Numbered from the stretch's first letter, positions 28,390 to 38,150 are shown. The stretch: 60,596 nucleotides of DNA from Candidatus Poseidoniales archaeon (GCA_003602605.1 QQRW01000039.1:63192-123787); one strand, 5' to 3'. Numbers and translations are program-made. Notes: a model not told the origin generated them from the sequence alone.

Positions 28390-31104
28390 GTGCGCAGACA
28401 TGTACTCGTCCTTGTGGCCCTGTTGGTGCTCCAGAGCACTGCAGGGATGGCATCTGCGCACGGCAGAGCAACCTCAACCGAACTCTCAACAGAAAAATAC
28501 GATTGGCTTTCAAACGAAACAGTAGAAATCAATGTCGAAATTTCCAACGCTCCATACAGTACCACATTGAGTGGGAAATGGATATTGTACGATGAGAATA
28601 ATGCAGTTGTCAAGGCAGGAAACCATTCCTTTTCGGCAACCGGCACCGTAACAAGTTTTGTCATACCCCTGAACCAGTTCTACAACGGTGCTCATTTCTA
28701 CACCATCCAAATTGAGATAATTGGCTCATCTCAATCGGTTCTATCAACTGCTGAGCATTCTTTTACGGTGTTTGAAAACACGCTCTTCCCTTCAATATCC
28801 AATCTGATTGCGTTTGGAGATTCTCTTAGCGATATGGGAAATGGTAAGAATTCTATTTTGAATGTACCCGATGTTCCGCCTTACTGGCAAGGTCGATTCT
28901 CCAACGGCAAAGTCTGGTTGGAGTATGCCTCTGATGCGTACGGTGTCACAACAACAATCGGATCAGGAACTGCTGCCGGAGATAACCGTGCATTTGGTGG
29001 CTCACAAACAGGCCAAGGCTATTCTTACCTCCTGTTGCCAAATGTTGGCACTCAAATCACGAACTATCTCGGTAACGTACAAGCAAACATCCCTCAATCA
29101 ACCGTTGTTTCACTGTGGTCAGGAGGAAACGATTTCCTCTATGGCACTGCAAATGCGGACACGATAGCGACGAATATGGAATCGCACATTCGACAGTTGG
29201 AAGGTGCAGGTGCAACCGAATTTATCATCCCAAATTTACCACCCCTCGAAAAGACACCTGAGATTATGAGTCGAAGTCAAAACCAGCAAAACACGATTGC
29301 TGCGGAAGTTGTATCATACAATCAAAAATTGTCAACATTAGCGACTGACCTTCGTGCAGAATTAGGAATTACCATTCACTTCATCGATGCATGGAGTATT
29401 TTCAATCAAATCCTTGTCAACAATGAAGCTCTTGGGATTACCAATACTCAAGACGCAGCCTGCTCTGGCGGTGTCTCATTATTGCCTCTACCGATATGCA
29501 GCAGTGGAGACACCGTTGTATCCAATGTCGATGAGTACCTGTTTTTCGACAAAGCACATCCAACTCGGGTCATGCACCGATTCATTGGAAGATATGCCAT
29601 TGAAGAAATAGGTGAGCCGGACACAGACGGTGATGGAGTCATCAATCTGTACGACACATGCGATTGGACGGAATCTGGAGCACCCACCAACATCACAGGA
29701 TGCTCATGGATTCAACAAGATGACGACAACGACGGAGTGAACAACCTCGACGATGAATGCCCGAACACATTATCCGGTGCTCAAACCAATGATACTGGGT
29801 GTTCCGCCGAACAACGCGACTCAGACGGCGATGGAATAAACGATGCCAGTGATCCATGTCCCTTTTCTCCATCACTCATCGACCACGATAACGACGGTTG
29901 CAGTGACAGTGAAGATATGGACGATGATAACGACGGCTATCCCGATACAGAGGATCAATGTCCACGAGGAATGAAGGGTTCACATGAGTTCGACCTGGAT
30001 ACCGATGGATGCCACGATATGGAAGACGACGACATCGATGGAGATGGGCTATCTAACGACGATGAGGTGATTGCTGGAACCGATAAGCGAGACAGAGATT
30101 CAGACGACGATTTTGTCATCGATGGGGAGGATCCTTTTCCAACTGATGGCAGTGAATGGGCAGATTCAGACGGTGATGGTTGTGGAGACAATTCAGACCT
30201 GTTTCCACTTGATTCACTCGATTGTTACGATGTAGATGAAGACGGTTACGGAGACAATGCCGATGCATTCCCACTCGATTCGAGTGAATGGTTTGACTTT
30301 GATTCAGATGGAATTGGAGATAATGCAGATATCTGTCCGCTCGAAGAAGGTTATGCGCACACACCACTCGGATGCATCGATACAGACGGTGATGGATACG
30401 GCGACAGAGTCGATGCGTTTCCACTCGACATCAACGAGTGGAACGATTCTGACGCTGATGGAGTGGGTGACAATACCGACGTGTTTCCAAACGACGCCAG
30501 CGACTGGAATGACAATGATAACGACACATATGGAGACAACAGAGACGTATTCCCCTACGATTCCAGTGAATGGAACGATACCGACCTCGATGGTGTTGGC
30601 GATAATGCCGATGCATTTCCAAACGACGGTACAGAATGGTCGGATTCGGATGCAGACGGATGTGGAGATAACATCGATGTGTGGCCGAACAATCCGAATG
30701 AGTGCTTCGACCAGGACTTTGACGGAATAGGAGATAACGAGGATGCTTTTCCTTTCAGCGCCTATGAATGGCTCGATTCTGACGGTGATGGCCTAGGCGA
30801 TAATGCGGATGTATTCCCCTTCGATGCGAACGGTAAGTACGACTCAGACGGTGACGGAATCGCAAATGCTCTTGATCCGTTTCCAAACCATGCGAGATAC
30901 GACTCATGGTTCGATATCGTTTGGCGAGCCGTGGCACTAATCGCACTTATCGCCGGGGGAGTTCTTGCCCTCCAGCGCCGTAGCATCCCTGATGATATTG
31001 ATCAGAGTGATTACGAAGCTCAGACAATGCAGCATATGGAGGCACTGGCAACTCAAAGGCCTACATCTGCACCATCGTTTGACGCATTCGAACAAAAACA
31101 GTGA
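28390..31104 (+). CDS. Secreted GDSL/SGNH lipase-esterase with calcium-repeat stalk
   Basis: 904 aa starting with a GTG; the first residues (RRHVLVLVALLVLQSTAGMASA) form a signal peptide. An SGNH hydrolase domain spans about 138-400: block I FGDSLSDMGN (nucleophile serine about 145), GDNRAFGGSQTGQG, block III GGNDF, and block V DKAHPTRVMH with the catalytic Asp and His. This matches secreted lipases and the GDSL phospholipase/haemolysin group. Residues 411-837 are about 16 thrombospondin type 3-like calcium repeats, followed by one transmembrane helix (about 838-862) and a short tail. A calcium-stiffened stalk probably holds the enzyme off the cell surface. Confidence 0.85.
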   Translation: MRRHVLVLVALLVLQSTAGMASAHGRATSTELSTEKYDWLSNETVEINVEISNAPYSTTLSGKWILYDENNAVVKAGNHSFSATGTVTSFVIPLNQFYNGAHFYTIQIEIIGSSQSVLSTAEHSFTVFENTLFPSISNLIAFGDSLSDMGNGKNSILNVPDVPPYWQGRFSNGKVWLEYASDAYGVTTTIGSGTAAGDNRAFGGSQTGQGYSYLLLPNVGTQITNYLGNVQANIPQSTVVSLWSGGNDFLYGTANADTIATNMESHIRQLEGAGATEFIIPNLPPLEKTPEIMSRSQNQQNTIAAEVVSYNQKLSTLATDLRAELGITIHFIDAWSIFNQILVNNEALGITNTQDAACSGGVSLLPLPICSSGDTVVSNVDEYLFFDKAHPTRVMHRFIGRYAIEEIGEPDTDGDGVINLYDTCDWTESGAPTNITGCSWIQQDDDNDGVNNLDDECPNTLSGAQTNDTGCSAEQRDSDGDGINDASDPCPFSPSLIDHDNDGCSDSEDMDDDNDGYPDTEDQCPRGMKGSHEFDLDTDGCHDMEDDDIDGDGLSNDDEVIAGTDKRDRDSDDDFVIDGEDPFPTDGSEWADSDGDGCGDNSDLFPLDSLDCYDVDEDGYGDNADAFPLDSSEWFDFDSDGIGDNADICPLEEGYAHTPLGCIDTDGDGYGDRVDAFPLDINEWNDSDADGVGDNTDVFPNDASDWNDNDNDTYGDNRDVFPYDSSEWNDTDLDGVGDNADAFPNDGTEWSDSDADGCGDNIDVWPNNPNECFDQDFDGIGDNEDAFPFSAYEWLDSDGDGLGDNADVFPFDANGKYDSDGDGIANALDPFPNHARYDSWFDIVWRAVALIALIAGGVLALQRRSIPDDIDQSDYEAQTMQHMEALATQRPTSAPSFDAFEQKQ
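29620..30903 (+). repeat. Tandem thrombospondin-3-like repeats inside the lipase gene
   Basis: About 16 units of roughly 20-24 codons encode variants of DxDxDGxGDNxDxFPxDxxEW. The later units are the most regular and differ from one another at many third positions, so the array is old or under protein-level selection rather than recently amplified. Each unit supplies one or two calcium-binding aspartate loops. Confidence 0.85.
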
Positions 31105-31105
31105 C

Positions 31106-31729
31106 TTATTCTTCCTCATACTTGGAAGCAAGATGTTTACTCACCAAGGAGGAACTGCAGTATGGGCACGTGTCCTTTGAGCTCAGCAAGTCAGGGCGTA
31201 TCGCTAGAATCGCCATACAGTGAGGGCATGCTGCGAGCATTTCACCGGGTTCCAGTTCAATTTGCTGAAAGTTCTCTGAACGACCAAAATAAGCACTTTT
31301 GTAAGCGGGGTGAAAATGAGATAAAGAACGGCGAGCGGAGCCAAAGGTTGCCCAGGTGAACAAGAATATCCACAAGAGAAAACTCATGCTACCCGTAATA
31401 AATCCGTACAGTGACATTAATGCATTGATACCAAAGAATCCACCAGCAAGCCCAATGATGGCTGCTCCAGGCCAATAGGCCACAGACGAGCGGCGACGGT
31501 ATGCAAGACAGACTGCGATGAGAATTCCTGCAAGTATTCCAATTGCGATGCTGGACATGCCGTCCGGCAAATAGGTAGCAAATTGCGAGCCGATAAACAG
31601 CAGAACAAGACTGTCGATGAAGAGTACAAATGTGATTCCTCGATGCAGCCGAAGGTGTGGATTGGTATTGTCAACCATTTGATAAGGCCGCATGCCAGCG
31701 ATGACCATCTCATCACCACGGTCAGCCAT
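31106..31729 (-). CDS. Membrane protein with C-terminal zinc ribbon
   Basis: Not recognised at family level. About 207 aa from the ATG at 31727-31729 (MADRGDEM); the frame extends 20 codons upstream but that part looks non-coding. Four hydrophobic segments occur between residues 30 and 140. The cytoplasmic C-terminus has a zinc ribbon with CPHC and CPYC pairs (about 169-192). The layout, membrane helices with a zinc ribbon at one end, recurs in this window at 23054 and 50791. It ends one base from the lipase stop, convergent. Confidence 0.6.
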   Translation of the reverse strand: MADRGDEMVIAGMRPYQMVDNTNPHLRLHRGITFVLFIDSLVLLFIGSQFATYLPDGMSSIAIGILAGILIAVCLAYRRRSSVAYWPGAAIIGLAGGFFGINALMSLYGFITGSMSFLLWIFLFTWATFGSARRSLSHFHPAYKSAYFGRSENFQQIELEPGEMLAACPHCMAILAIRPDLLSSKDTCPYCSSSLVSKHLASKYEEE

Positions 31730-31826
31730 GTACTTCCCAATGCCCCATTGCGTTTGAATCATTGCTCGGAAAAAACATACTTTGCCCAATGGAAGAAGTC
31801 ATGATGGTTGCCATACTGGCATGCAC

Positions 31827-33023
31827 ATGGCGATACGCGATACCGATGTCGAAATGCGGGGCGAGAGCCTCGCAGGTCGTACCATTCTCCTCGGTGTTTC
31901 GGGAGGAATTGCTGCGGTTGATACGGTGCGTCTGGGCCGTGAATTGCGTCGTCACGGGGCTGAAGTTCGCGTCGCTTTGACTCATTCAGCTCAGCGCATC
32001 ATCACCCCTCTTGCTGTCGAATGGGCGACCCAGGGTGAAGTGATTACCGACTGGGATGGAAACATGGAAGTGCTGAATCAGGTTGATGGAGTACTGGTTG
32101 CACCGGCCACCCGTGACACCATGGCGAGTTTTGTCCACGGTTTACAACATGGCCCATTGATGATGGCACTCAGTGTTGCACGTAGCCGGAATTGCCCGGT
32201 TATGATGGTTCCGAGCATGCACATGGATTTAGCAAAGGACCCAGTTACAGATGACATCGTCCATGAAGTTCGAAAGCATGGGATATCAGTGCTTTGGGGC
32301 GAAAAGGAAGAAGGGAAAAGAAAGACGCCTCATCATGAAGAAATTGTAGCAAGATTTGCTCACCACATGAACAAGGACAAACCCGGTCGAAAAGACGTCG
32401 TCATCACCTTGGGTTCAACCCGTTCAGCCATTGATGACATTCGATTTGTTCAGAACACAAGTTCGGGTGCAACTGGATTTGCACTCGCAGACGATCTTTA
32501 TCGCCACGGTCACGATGTGACTTGCGTTGCCGGCATAACCAGTAAAGCTGCTCCGAGGTGGTTACCGCTGATTCTTAAAACACCTGAACCAGATCAAATG
32601 TTGAAGGAATTGAAAGTACTCGCTAAAGACGACATTCACGCTTGGATACATACCGCTGCGGTATTGGACTACCTGGTTTCGAACCCAGCAGAAGGGAAAC
32701 TAGCCAGCCAGCAAGGTTCACTCAACATCGAATTGATTGAAGGTGAAAAGCACATTGAAACCCTACGTGACGCTTGCGAAGGCGCTGTCCGAATCGGCTT
32801 CAAGTTGGAATCAGGAATCAAGCAAAAAGATCTGATTTACCGTGCTTCAGCGCAAATCGAAAAGGCCGGTATGACAGCTGTTGTCGCAAATCGACTTGAA
32901 GACCTTGGTAAGGCTGACAAGCCACGCGGATACCTTGTAGATTCACTTGGAAGCCACTTCATTCTTGAAAATCAGCAAAAAATGTGTGAAGCAATTCGCA
33001 CCTTCGTTGAACGTGGCGCCTGA
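31827..33023 (+). CDS. coaBC: CoaBC-like phosphopantothenoylcysteine decarboxylase/synthetase
   Basis: Bifunctional protein of coenzyme A synthesis: joins cysteine to 4'-phosphopantothenate (CoaB, C-terminal), then decarboxylates the product (CoaC, N-terminal flavoprotein). About 398 aa from ATG 31827; ATGs at 31821 and 31854 are alternatives. The N-terminal half has LLGVSGGIAAVDTVRL and VLVAPATRDTMASF; the CoaB half has GSTRSAIDDIRFVQNTSSG and the IHTAAVLDYLV region. Odd points: the decarboxylase half lacks the usual active-site His before the APAT motif, has PSMHMDL in place of PxMNxxM, and has no Cys where ACG is expected. Decarboxylation may therefore be changed or lost. Confidence 0.8.
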   Translation: MAIRDTDVEMRGESLAGRTILLGVSGGIAAVDTVRLGRELRRHGAEVRVALTHSAQRIITPLAVEWATQGEVITDWDGNMEVLNQVDGVLVAPATRDTMASFVHGLQHGPLMMALSVARSRNCPVMMVPSMHMDLAKDPVTDDIVHEVRKHGISVLWGEKEEGKRKTPHHEEIVARFAHHMNKDKPGRKDVVITLGSTRSAIDDIRFVQNTSSGATGFALADDLYRHGHDVTCVAGITSKAAPRWLPLILKTPEPDQMLKELKVLAKDDIHAWIHTAAVLDYLVSNPAEGKLASQQGSLNIELIEGEKHIETLRDACEGAVRIGFKLESGIKQKDLIYRASAQIEKAGMTAVVANRLEDLGKADKPRGYLVDSLGSHFILENQQKMCEAIRTFVERGA

Positions 33024-33033
33024 GGTGAAATCA

Positions 33034-33699
33034 ATGCGAAGATTTGCGCTCATCGGACATCGTGCAATGTCACAGGGTAAACTCCCACTCAATGACATGG
33101 CCGGTGGTGCTGGACGAATGGATGTGCTGGTGCGTGCTTTGATGGCTGCAATGCTGACCAGTCACGGCATACGCCACGACACTGAAGTCGTTCTGCACTT
33201 AATGGGAGGGACTGGGCCGAGCCGTCGAATCAAATTTGTTGGTTCGCTGCTCAAAGGCGTTCACGCTGAAGAACGAGCGGTTGGCGGACAAATTGGCAAA
33301 GTTCTGAAACTCCCTATTCCGGCTCGCGGACAATGGGTTGAACGTTCCTCAGGCATTTTTGACGGTGGAGGAGACATCAACCACACTCTAGCGGAGTGGT
33401 CGGAAACAACAGTCATCTGCCTTGATGCAAATGCCCCACGCCTATGGTTGAAAGATCAAGCAATTCCTACCAAGAGTCAACCCCTATCGAACTATTCAGG
33501 TGAGCATGGTGATTTTTCCATCAATGGAATCGACATTGGATTCGTTGTCAGCGACGACAAGCCACTTCCAGAAGACATCCCTTCTGACAAGATGCTCCAA
33601 CGATCTCTTGGGGACGTATGGTTGCAAGGACACATGGCCATTGGAATTTGCCATTTCCTGCTCGATGAGGGTGTGCATCTCAATCTCGTTCAGTCGTAA
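33034..33699 (+). CDS. trmY: tRNA pseudouridine(54) N1-methyltransferase TrmY
   Basis: SPOUT-class methyltransferase making N1-methylpseudouridine at position 54 of archaeal tRNA. About 221 aa from ATG 33034. Family hallmarks are present: GHRAMSQGKLPLNDMAGGAGRMDVL near the N-terminus, ALMAAMLTSHGIRHD, HLMGGTGPSRRI, and GVHAEERAVGG. It is slightly longer than the usual 190-200 aa. It starts ten bases after the coaBC stop and is probably co-transcribed with it. Its end overlaps the convergent surE by ten bases. Confidence 0.88.
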   Translation: MRRFALIGHRAMSQGKLPLNDMAGGAGRMDVLVRALMAAMLTSHGIRHDTEVVLHLMGGTGPSRRIKFVGSLLKGVHAEERAVGGQIGKVLKLPIPARGQWVERSSGIFDGGGDINHTLAEWSETTVICLDANAPRLWLKDQAIPTKSQPLSNYSGEHGDFSINGIDIGFVVSDDKPLPEDIPSDKMLQRSLGDVWLQGHMAIGICHFLLDEGVHLNLVQS

Positions 33700-34673
33700 A
33701 GCCACGCAGGATATCCACCTTCGCAGGATTCTAAAGTCCAGGTGAGAAGTCTATCGTCCAAAGCAAGAGGATGGGTTTGAGGCCATACTGGCAGGCACGA
33801 AACACTCGCCTTGCCTTCTTCGACGACATCGCAATCGCTCTGAGCAACAGGCGAGTGGTCGATTGATGATGCACCGATGGTAAATGTAGCCGCTTCATCC
33901 CCATCTATAGAATTGAAAGTGATAGCGTCACGGTACCATCGCATGCCGAGACGGGTTGTGGTCACTTGTCCGTTCCAATTCGGAGGTACGTTGAGATTCA
34001 ACATGAGTTCACCTTGTTGGAAAGCAGTTCGTAGGGCTGCCTTAGGATCAGCTTCCCACGCTGGATTTTCTGGAATAATCGGCCAACGCGACAAATGCGT
34101 TGCAGACAAATCGACTGAGGGTCGACGAAGGTTGACCGGTTCAATCGGAAGAACCCCGAGAACCACTTCGATGAGTTCTACGGTTGCCTTAATCGAGGAT
34201 TCCATGCCTTCTGGATCAAACGATGTGAATGAAGATGCAATTGCAGGCATGCCATACAGTCCCGCCTCGCGTGCAGCCCCCATGGTGCCGCTATGGTACG
34301 AATCCTGCGACATATTCGGTCCAAGATTGACTCCTGACACGACCAATCGAGGGTGAATACCAGGTACAGCATGTTCAAGTCCACCGTCGAGTGCAACAAT
34401 CATTGTATCGCAAGGAGTGCCTTCAAGTTCATACAATCTGGTCTCAGCACGTGATGAATCAAGACCCCACTCAGTATTCAGATCATTACGATTACGAAGT
34501 TCCATTGGCGTTCCGAGGTTAATTCTCATTCCTGCAGCAGAGTTGTTCGCATGCGGAGCGAATGCTACGAGGTTGTGGCCTGCAGCGTTGAGAGCTTGTA
34601 CGAGAAGTCGAAAACCTGGCGCTTCAATACCGTCATCATTGGTGAGCAATATCCAACCTGTATCTTCCGACAT
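33690..34673 (-). CDS. surE: 5'/3'-nucleotidase SurE
   Basis: Metal-dependent phosphatase acting on nucleoside monophosphates. The 327-aa protein begins with LLTNDDGIEAPG (metal-binding Asp pair 13-14), then PHANNSAAGM with the conserved serine, and VVSGVNLGPNMSQDSYHSGTM, where the asparagines bind metal and phosphate. It is longer than the usual 250-270 aa, with about 60 extra C-terminal residues. It follows the EamA-type transporter gene by nine bases and forms the end of an OPT-EamA-surE transcription unit. Confidence 0.92.
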   Translation of the reverse strand: MSEDTGWILLTNDDGIEAPGFRLLVQALNAAGHNLVAFAPHANNSAAGMRINLGTPMELRNRNDLNTEWGLDSSRAETRLYELEGTPCDTMIVALDGGLEHAVPGIHPRLVVSGVNLGPNMSQDSYHSGTMGAAREAGLYGMPAIASSFTSFDPEGMESSIKATVELIEVVLGVLPIEPVNLRRPSVDLSATHLSRWPIIPENPAWEADPKAALRTAFQQGELMLNLNVPPNWNGQVTTTRLGMRWYRDAITFNSIDGDEAATFTIGASSIDHSPVAQSDCDVVEEGKASVSCLPVWPQTHPLALDDRLLTWTLESCEGGYPAWLYD

Positions 34674-34682
34674 AAAATCCCC

Positions 34683-35672
34683 TTAATCCAATCCCGGCGT
34701 CGGGTGTGTTTGAGTGTTCGTATTCTCTACTTCAACACCTCCGTAAATTACCATAAGCACTCCTAGCACCAAAATCGGCCCACCAACCCACGTCCAACGG
34801 CCCGGAACACCTGCGTCAAAGAAGGCCCAACCAATCAGCGAGCCAAGAACCGGTTCAAGTGTGACACTCGTTGAAATGACGAGCGGAGATATGTATCGCA
34901 AGCAGGTATTGAGGCCGGTGTGACCAAGTAAACCCGCAATAAGTGCCAACGCCAAAAACCATGGGAAAAATTCAGCATCTGTCCAACCCGATATTCCAAA
35001 TTTCGAAAAGTCAGGTTCCATAATCCATGAAGCAGGCAACAACAGGATCGATGCAAATAGGGTTACGGGGAAAGCGTAGAGAAAAATCGGCATCCATTCC
35101 CTCAAAATTCGTCCACTCACGATGTAGCCAACGACAAACACTGCACCCAAAAACGCAAGCGAATCACCCCACAGCGTCACGGTGTGACCGCCCTGTTGAG
35201 AGCCTTGGTCAAGAAGCGTTACTGCAGCCCCAGAAAATCCAATCAGTGCCCCCAAAACTTCCAAACGTGAAGGTTGCCGAAAGCCGATGTAAAGCATACT
35301 GAGAACGCCCATACCAACGATGATAATGAGTGGATGTGCGGTGACGAACAGCAAGGAATGCGTCAATGAGGTTGCATCAAGACTGGCCACCCATGCTCCA
35401 AAGTGAAGGGCGAGGGCAAAACTGCTCAGTGTTAGAATCAAGAGCGTATTCCTCTCGAACATTTTTTTCTTCGTCACCTGATCTTGCTGCTGCCATTGAT
35501 AGATGAAAAAAGGAAAAAGCACAATCGAAGTCAATTGCAGTCGCCACGATGCCCGCAACAAGGGAGGAACAGCATCAACATGCTGGAATAAGGCGCCTGC
35601 GCTTGAAACACCACAAACTGCAGCAACCAACAACCCCCATACCCAAACGGGGGTCTTGGGAGAGGACGTCAT
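34683..35672 (-). CDS. EamA/DMT-family transporter
   Basis: Drug/metabolite-type membrane transporter. About 329 aa from the ATG at 35670-35672 (MTSSPKTPVW); a GTG three codons upstream is possible. Around ten hydrophobic segments are arranged as two EamA halves; the second half contains GLLGHTGLNTCLRYISPLVIST, characteristic of the family's conserved C-terminal part (helix break before a proline). Substrate cannot be read from sequence. It lies between an OPT transporter and surE, with short gaps on both sides. Confidence 0.82.
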   Translation of the reverse strand: MTSSPKTPVWVWGLLVAAVCGVSSAGALFQHVDAVPPLLRASWRLQLTSIVLFPFFIYQWQQQDQVTKKKMFERNTLLILTLSSFALALHFGAWVASLDATSLTHSLLFVTAHPLIIIVGMGVLSMLYIGFRQPSRLEVLGALIGFSGAAVTLLDQGSQQGGHTVTLWGDSLAFLGAVFVVGYIVSGRILREWMPIFLYAFPVTLFASILLLPASWIMEPDFSKFGISGWTDAEFFPWFLALALIAGLLGHTGLNTCLRYISPLVISTSVTLEPVLGSLIGWAFFDAGVPGRWTWVGGPILVLGVLMVIYGGVEVENTNTQTHPTPGLD

Positions 35673-35683
35673 ACATCTCACGC

Positions 35684-38059
35684 TCAGTTCTCAAGAACGG
35701 CATCGACGCTTTCCCCGCCGATGACTCCAGCCCGCTTGAACAGGTAGTAAATACCGCCACCAATTGCAAGATTGAGGCCGATGAATCCAATCATTCGGCC
35801 AATGTACCATTGGGTGGATGAAGCGAATCCTTCGATTCCAAAGAATGTACCAGTTTCATTGTCAGGCGTGGAAATCCACAAGGAGTCAATAAACGAGAGA
35901 ATACTTGACTCAGTACCAAAGAACGCTTCTCCTGTAAGTAGACCCGCCGCAACCATGAAAGTGCTGAGGAGGATTAATGCTCGCTGCTTTTCCGCAGCTG
36001 TAGCACCATCTTTCTCTTTGATAGCTTCAATTTTCGGCGTAAGTCGCTTTTCTTCCCACTTATCACGAGAATAACCGCCGATGAGCATCGGCAGTGTGTG
36101 TGGTACATCGAGATACATTCCGAGTCCGAATGAAGTGCCCATACCAGTTCCCCATTCAACAAACATCCCGAGCAGGAATCCGAGCCCGAGTAGAACCAAA
36201 TCACCTTCACGCTCAGCAAAAATCACTGAGAATGTTGCGAACGCATTTGCTTGCGGAGCCATCAAATCGATGGTCCCATCTGCTAATTGCTTGGAGAGGA
36301 AAATCGCAACACCTGCGCCGATAATAGCGCCAGGAATGACTCCCATGATGTTCCCTTTCGAGATATGGTACGGTCGGTTTCCGATGTAGAGACTGTTTTT
36401 GTAATCGCCGATGACGGTACCAGACATAGAAATCGCAGAGCCAAAAACAGTGGTACCGACAAGACCGAGAAGAACGGCGTCTTGTGTGTTTAGTTGCAAC
36501 AGGTCTTGAGCGTTCAAGAACACACCAAGCAGCATCAAAAGAACGATGAATGAGGTGCCAGAAACGGGTTCGATTCCTGTTTCACCCATCACACGGACTG
36601 CAATTGCTCCAAGCAGGAAGGTCGTGAGAATAAGCACGGTGGCAAAAACCAGTGAAGCGAGTACAGAGAAACCTCCAACCGTGAAAATCAAAATCATAGA
36701 AAGGAAAGTAATTCCCATGAAAATCGGTATGTGCTTGAGTGGCCATTCGTACCATCCCTTTCCTTCCATGTACTCTTGACTGCCTTCGCCCTTGAGTGCA
36801 GAACCAATGTCGCCGAAAATGTTCACAAAGGTCTTCCACATTTTTGCAAGTCCAAACATTCCACCGCCAACAATCGAACCGATCGCAATGGTACGAACGG
36901 ATTTCGAGAAAGCAATCATTTGCAGCGAGGCAGAACCTCCGGCAGCATAGTCTTGAATCGGAATACTTGATTGGAGCGACGCATCATAAATTGGGAAGTT
37001 GAAGAAAACAACGGCTGGGACCAAGAAGAACCAACCCACAAGTGTACCGAGATTAACGAGGAACGCAACTCGTGTCTTCATGAACCATCCGATAGCGAAC
37101 ATGGATGGAGTCAAAGCCACACCAATGTAGGTGTAGGCAAATGGGTTCCAAGCTGTACCTTCTGACCATTCGGTGTAGTTGAGAGATGCTCCGGTCGCTT
37201 CATCGATTCCACTCGGCTGGTGGATTTTACCTTTGGAATAAAAAGTGGCCAAACCATATTCACCAATGTGGCCTTTTTCAGCCAAGAAGTCAAGCAATGC
37301 CCACTTCTTCCCGTTCATCCAAACCAGAGGATATTCGACGAGGAACAACGCTCCCATGGTAATGGTTGTCCACCATCCAATGGTCTTCAATGAATCACGT
37401 GCATGTTCTACAGCACCGGTATTGACATCTGAAGCGATGTCGAGCATCTTGAGTGTGGCCTCAAAACCGGGGAGAGGGAGCGGGTCCTCGACCAACCAAA
37501 CTCTCCGAAAAATGATGAAATACATGATTCCAAGAAAACCAGCAAACATACTGGCTACAATACCAACGAAGGCCAGATTAAACGTATCAGCATTCGTGAT
37601 GAGTGGTCCATCTGCTAAGAAGTACTTCGGATCGGAAGCCAGCAAAAAGATTGCAGGGAAAGTGAAAATGAATCCGGTCGAAGCGTGGGTCGCACCCGTG
37701 GTGGCAGAGGTGGCGATATTAACTTCAGATGGCGACCATTTGAGAGCCATACCCAAAAGATAGGCGATGTACCATGCTGCAGAAATAGCGAGACCAAGTT
37801 TGAGACCGATATAGGCCGTGACTCCGGAGAACACTGCCCCGATTGCGATTCCGTAGAACACCTTAGCTGTACTCCAGTGAGACACTTCGAACGATTCTTC
37901 GAGGTTCTTTTCTTCGAGATACTGTTCGAGAACACCCGTGTTTAGGTTGTTGTACATGTCATCGTCAAGCCATGTCAAAGTACCCTTTTCGATGGCCTTG
38001 AGACCTTGTGGGGTGACTGGTTGGCGGTATGCAGATTTTTCGACACCCAAATAGAACAC
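35684..38059 (-). CDS. Oligopeptide transporter, OPT family
   Basis: Proton-coupled transporter of oligopeptides or metal chelates. The 791-aa protein has about 14-16 membrane segments, an N-terminal cytoplasmic part of about 60 residues, and family segments YIGLKLGLAISAAWY, GATHASTGFIFTFPAI and MGETGIEPVSGTSF. The start is a GTG at 38057-38059, with a GGAT upstream; no in-frame ATG lies close to it, so the exact start is uncertain. First gene of the OPT-EamA-surE unit. Peptide import fits a heterotrophic, protein-degrading life style; that is inference. Confidence 0.88.
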   Translation of the reverse strand: MFYLGVEKSAYRQPVTPQGLKAIEKGTLTWLDDDMYNNLNTGVLEQYLEEKNLEESFEVSHWSTAKVFYGIAIGAVFSGVTAYIGLKLGLAISAAWYIAYLLGMALKWSPSEVNIATSATTGATHASTGFIFTFPAIFLLASDPKYFLADGPLITNADTFNLAFVGIVASMFAGFLGIMYFIIFRRVWLVEDPLPLPGFEATLKMLDIASDVNTGAVEHARDSLKTIGWWTTITMGALFLVEYPLVWMNGKKWALLDFLAEKGHIGEYGLATFYSKGKIHQPSGIDEATGASLNYTEWSEGTAWNPFAYTYIGVALTPSMFAIGWFMKTRVAFLVNLGTLVGWFFLVPAVVFFNFPIYDASLQSSIPIQDYAAGGSASLQMIAFSKSVRTIAIGSIVGGGMFGLAKMWKTFVNIFGDIGSALKGEGSQEYMEGKGWYEWPLKHIPIFMGITFLSMILIFTVGGFSVLASLVFATVLILTTFLLGAIAVRVMGETGIEPVSGTSFIVLLMLLGVFLNAQDLLQLNTQDAVLLGLVGTTVFGSAISMSGTVIGDYKNSLYIGNRPYHISKGNIMGVIPGAIIGAGVAIFLSKQLADGTIDLMAPQANAFATFSVIFAEREGDLVLLGLGFLLGMFVEWGTGMGTSFGLGMYLDVPHTLPMLIGGYSRDKWEEKRLTPKIEAIKEKDGATAAEKQRALILLSTFMVAAGLLTGEAFFGTESSILSFIDSLWISTPDNETGTFFGIEGFASSTQWYIGRMIGFIGLNLAIGGGIYYLFKRAGVIGGESVDAVLEN

Positions 38060-38150
38060 ATCCTCGATACGCTACGCGTACATGCTGAGGTAAAGGAATC
38101 CGCTTGAATAGGTTGCTGTCCTCTGTGATAGAATTGAGCACTGTTTGAAC

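Noticed and set aside
29620-30903. Dense open reading frames on the opposite strand and other frames across the lipase repeats
   Set aside because: They mirror the Asp/Gly-rich codons of the real gene; products are His/Arg- or Ser-rich low-complexity strings with no family features.
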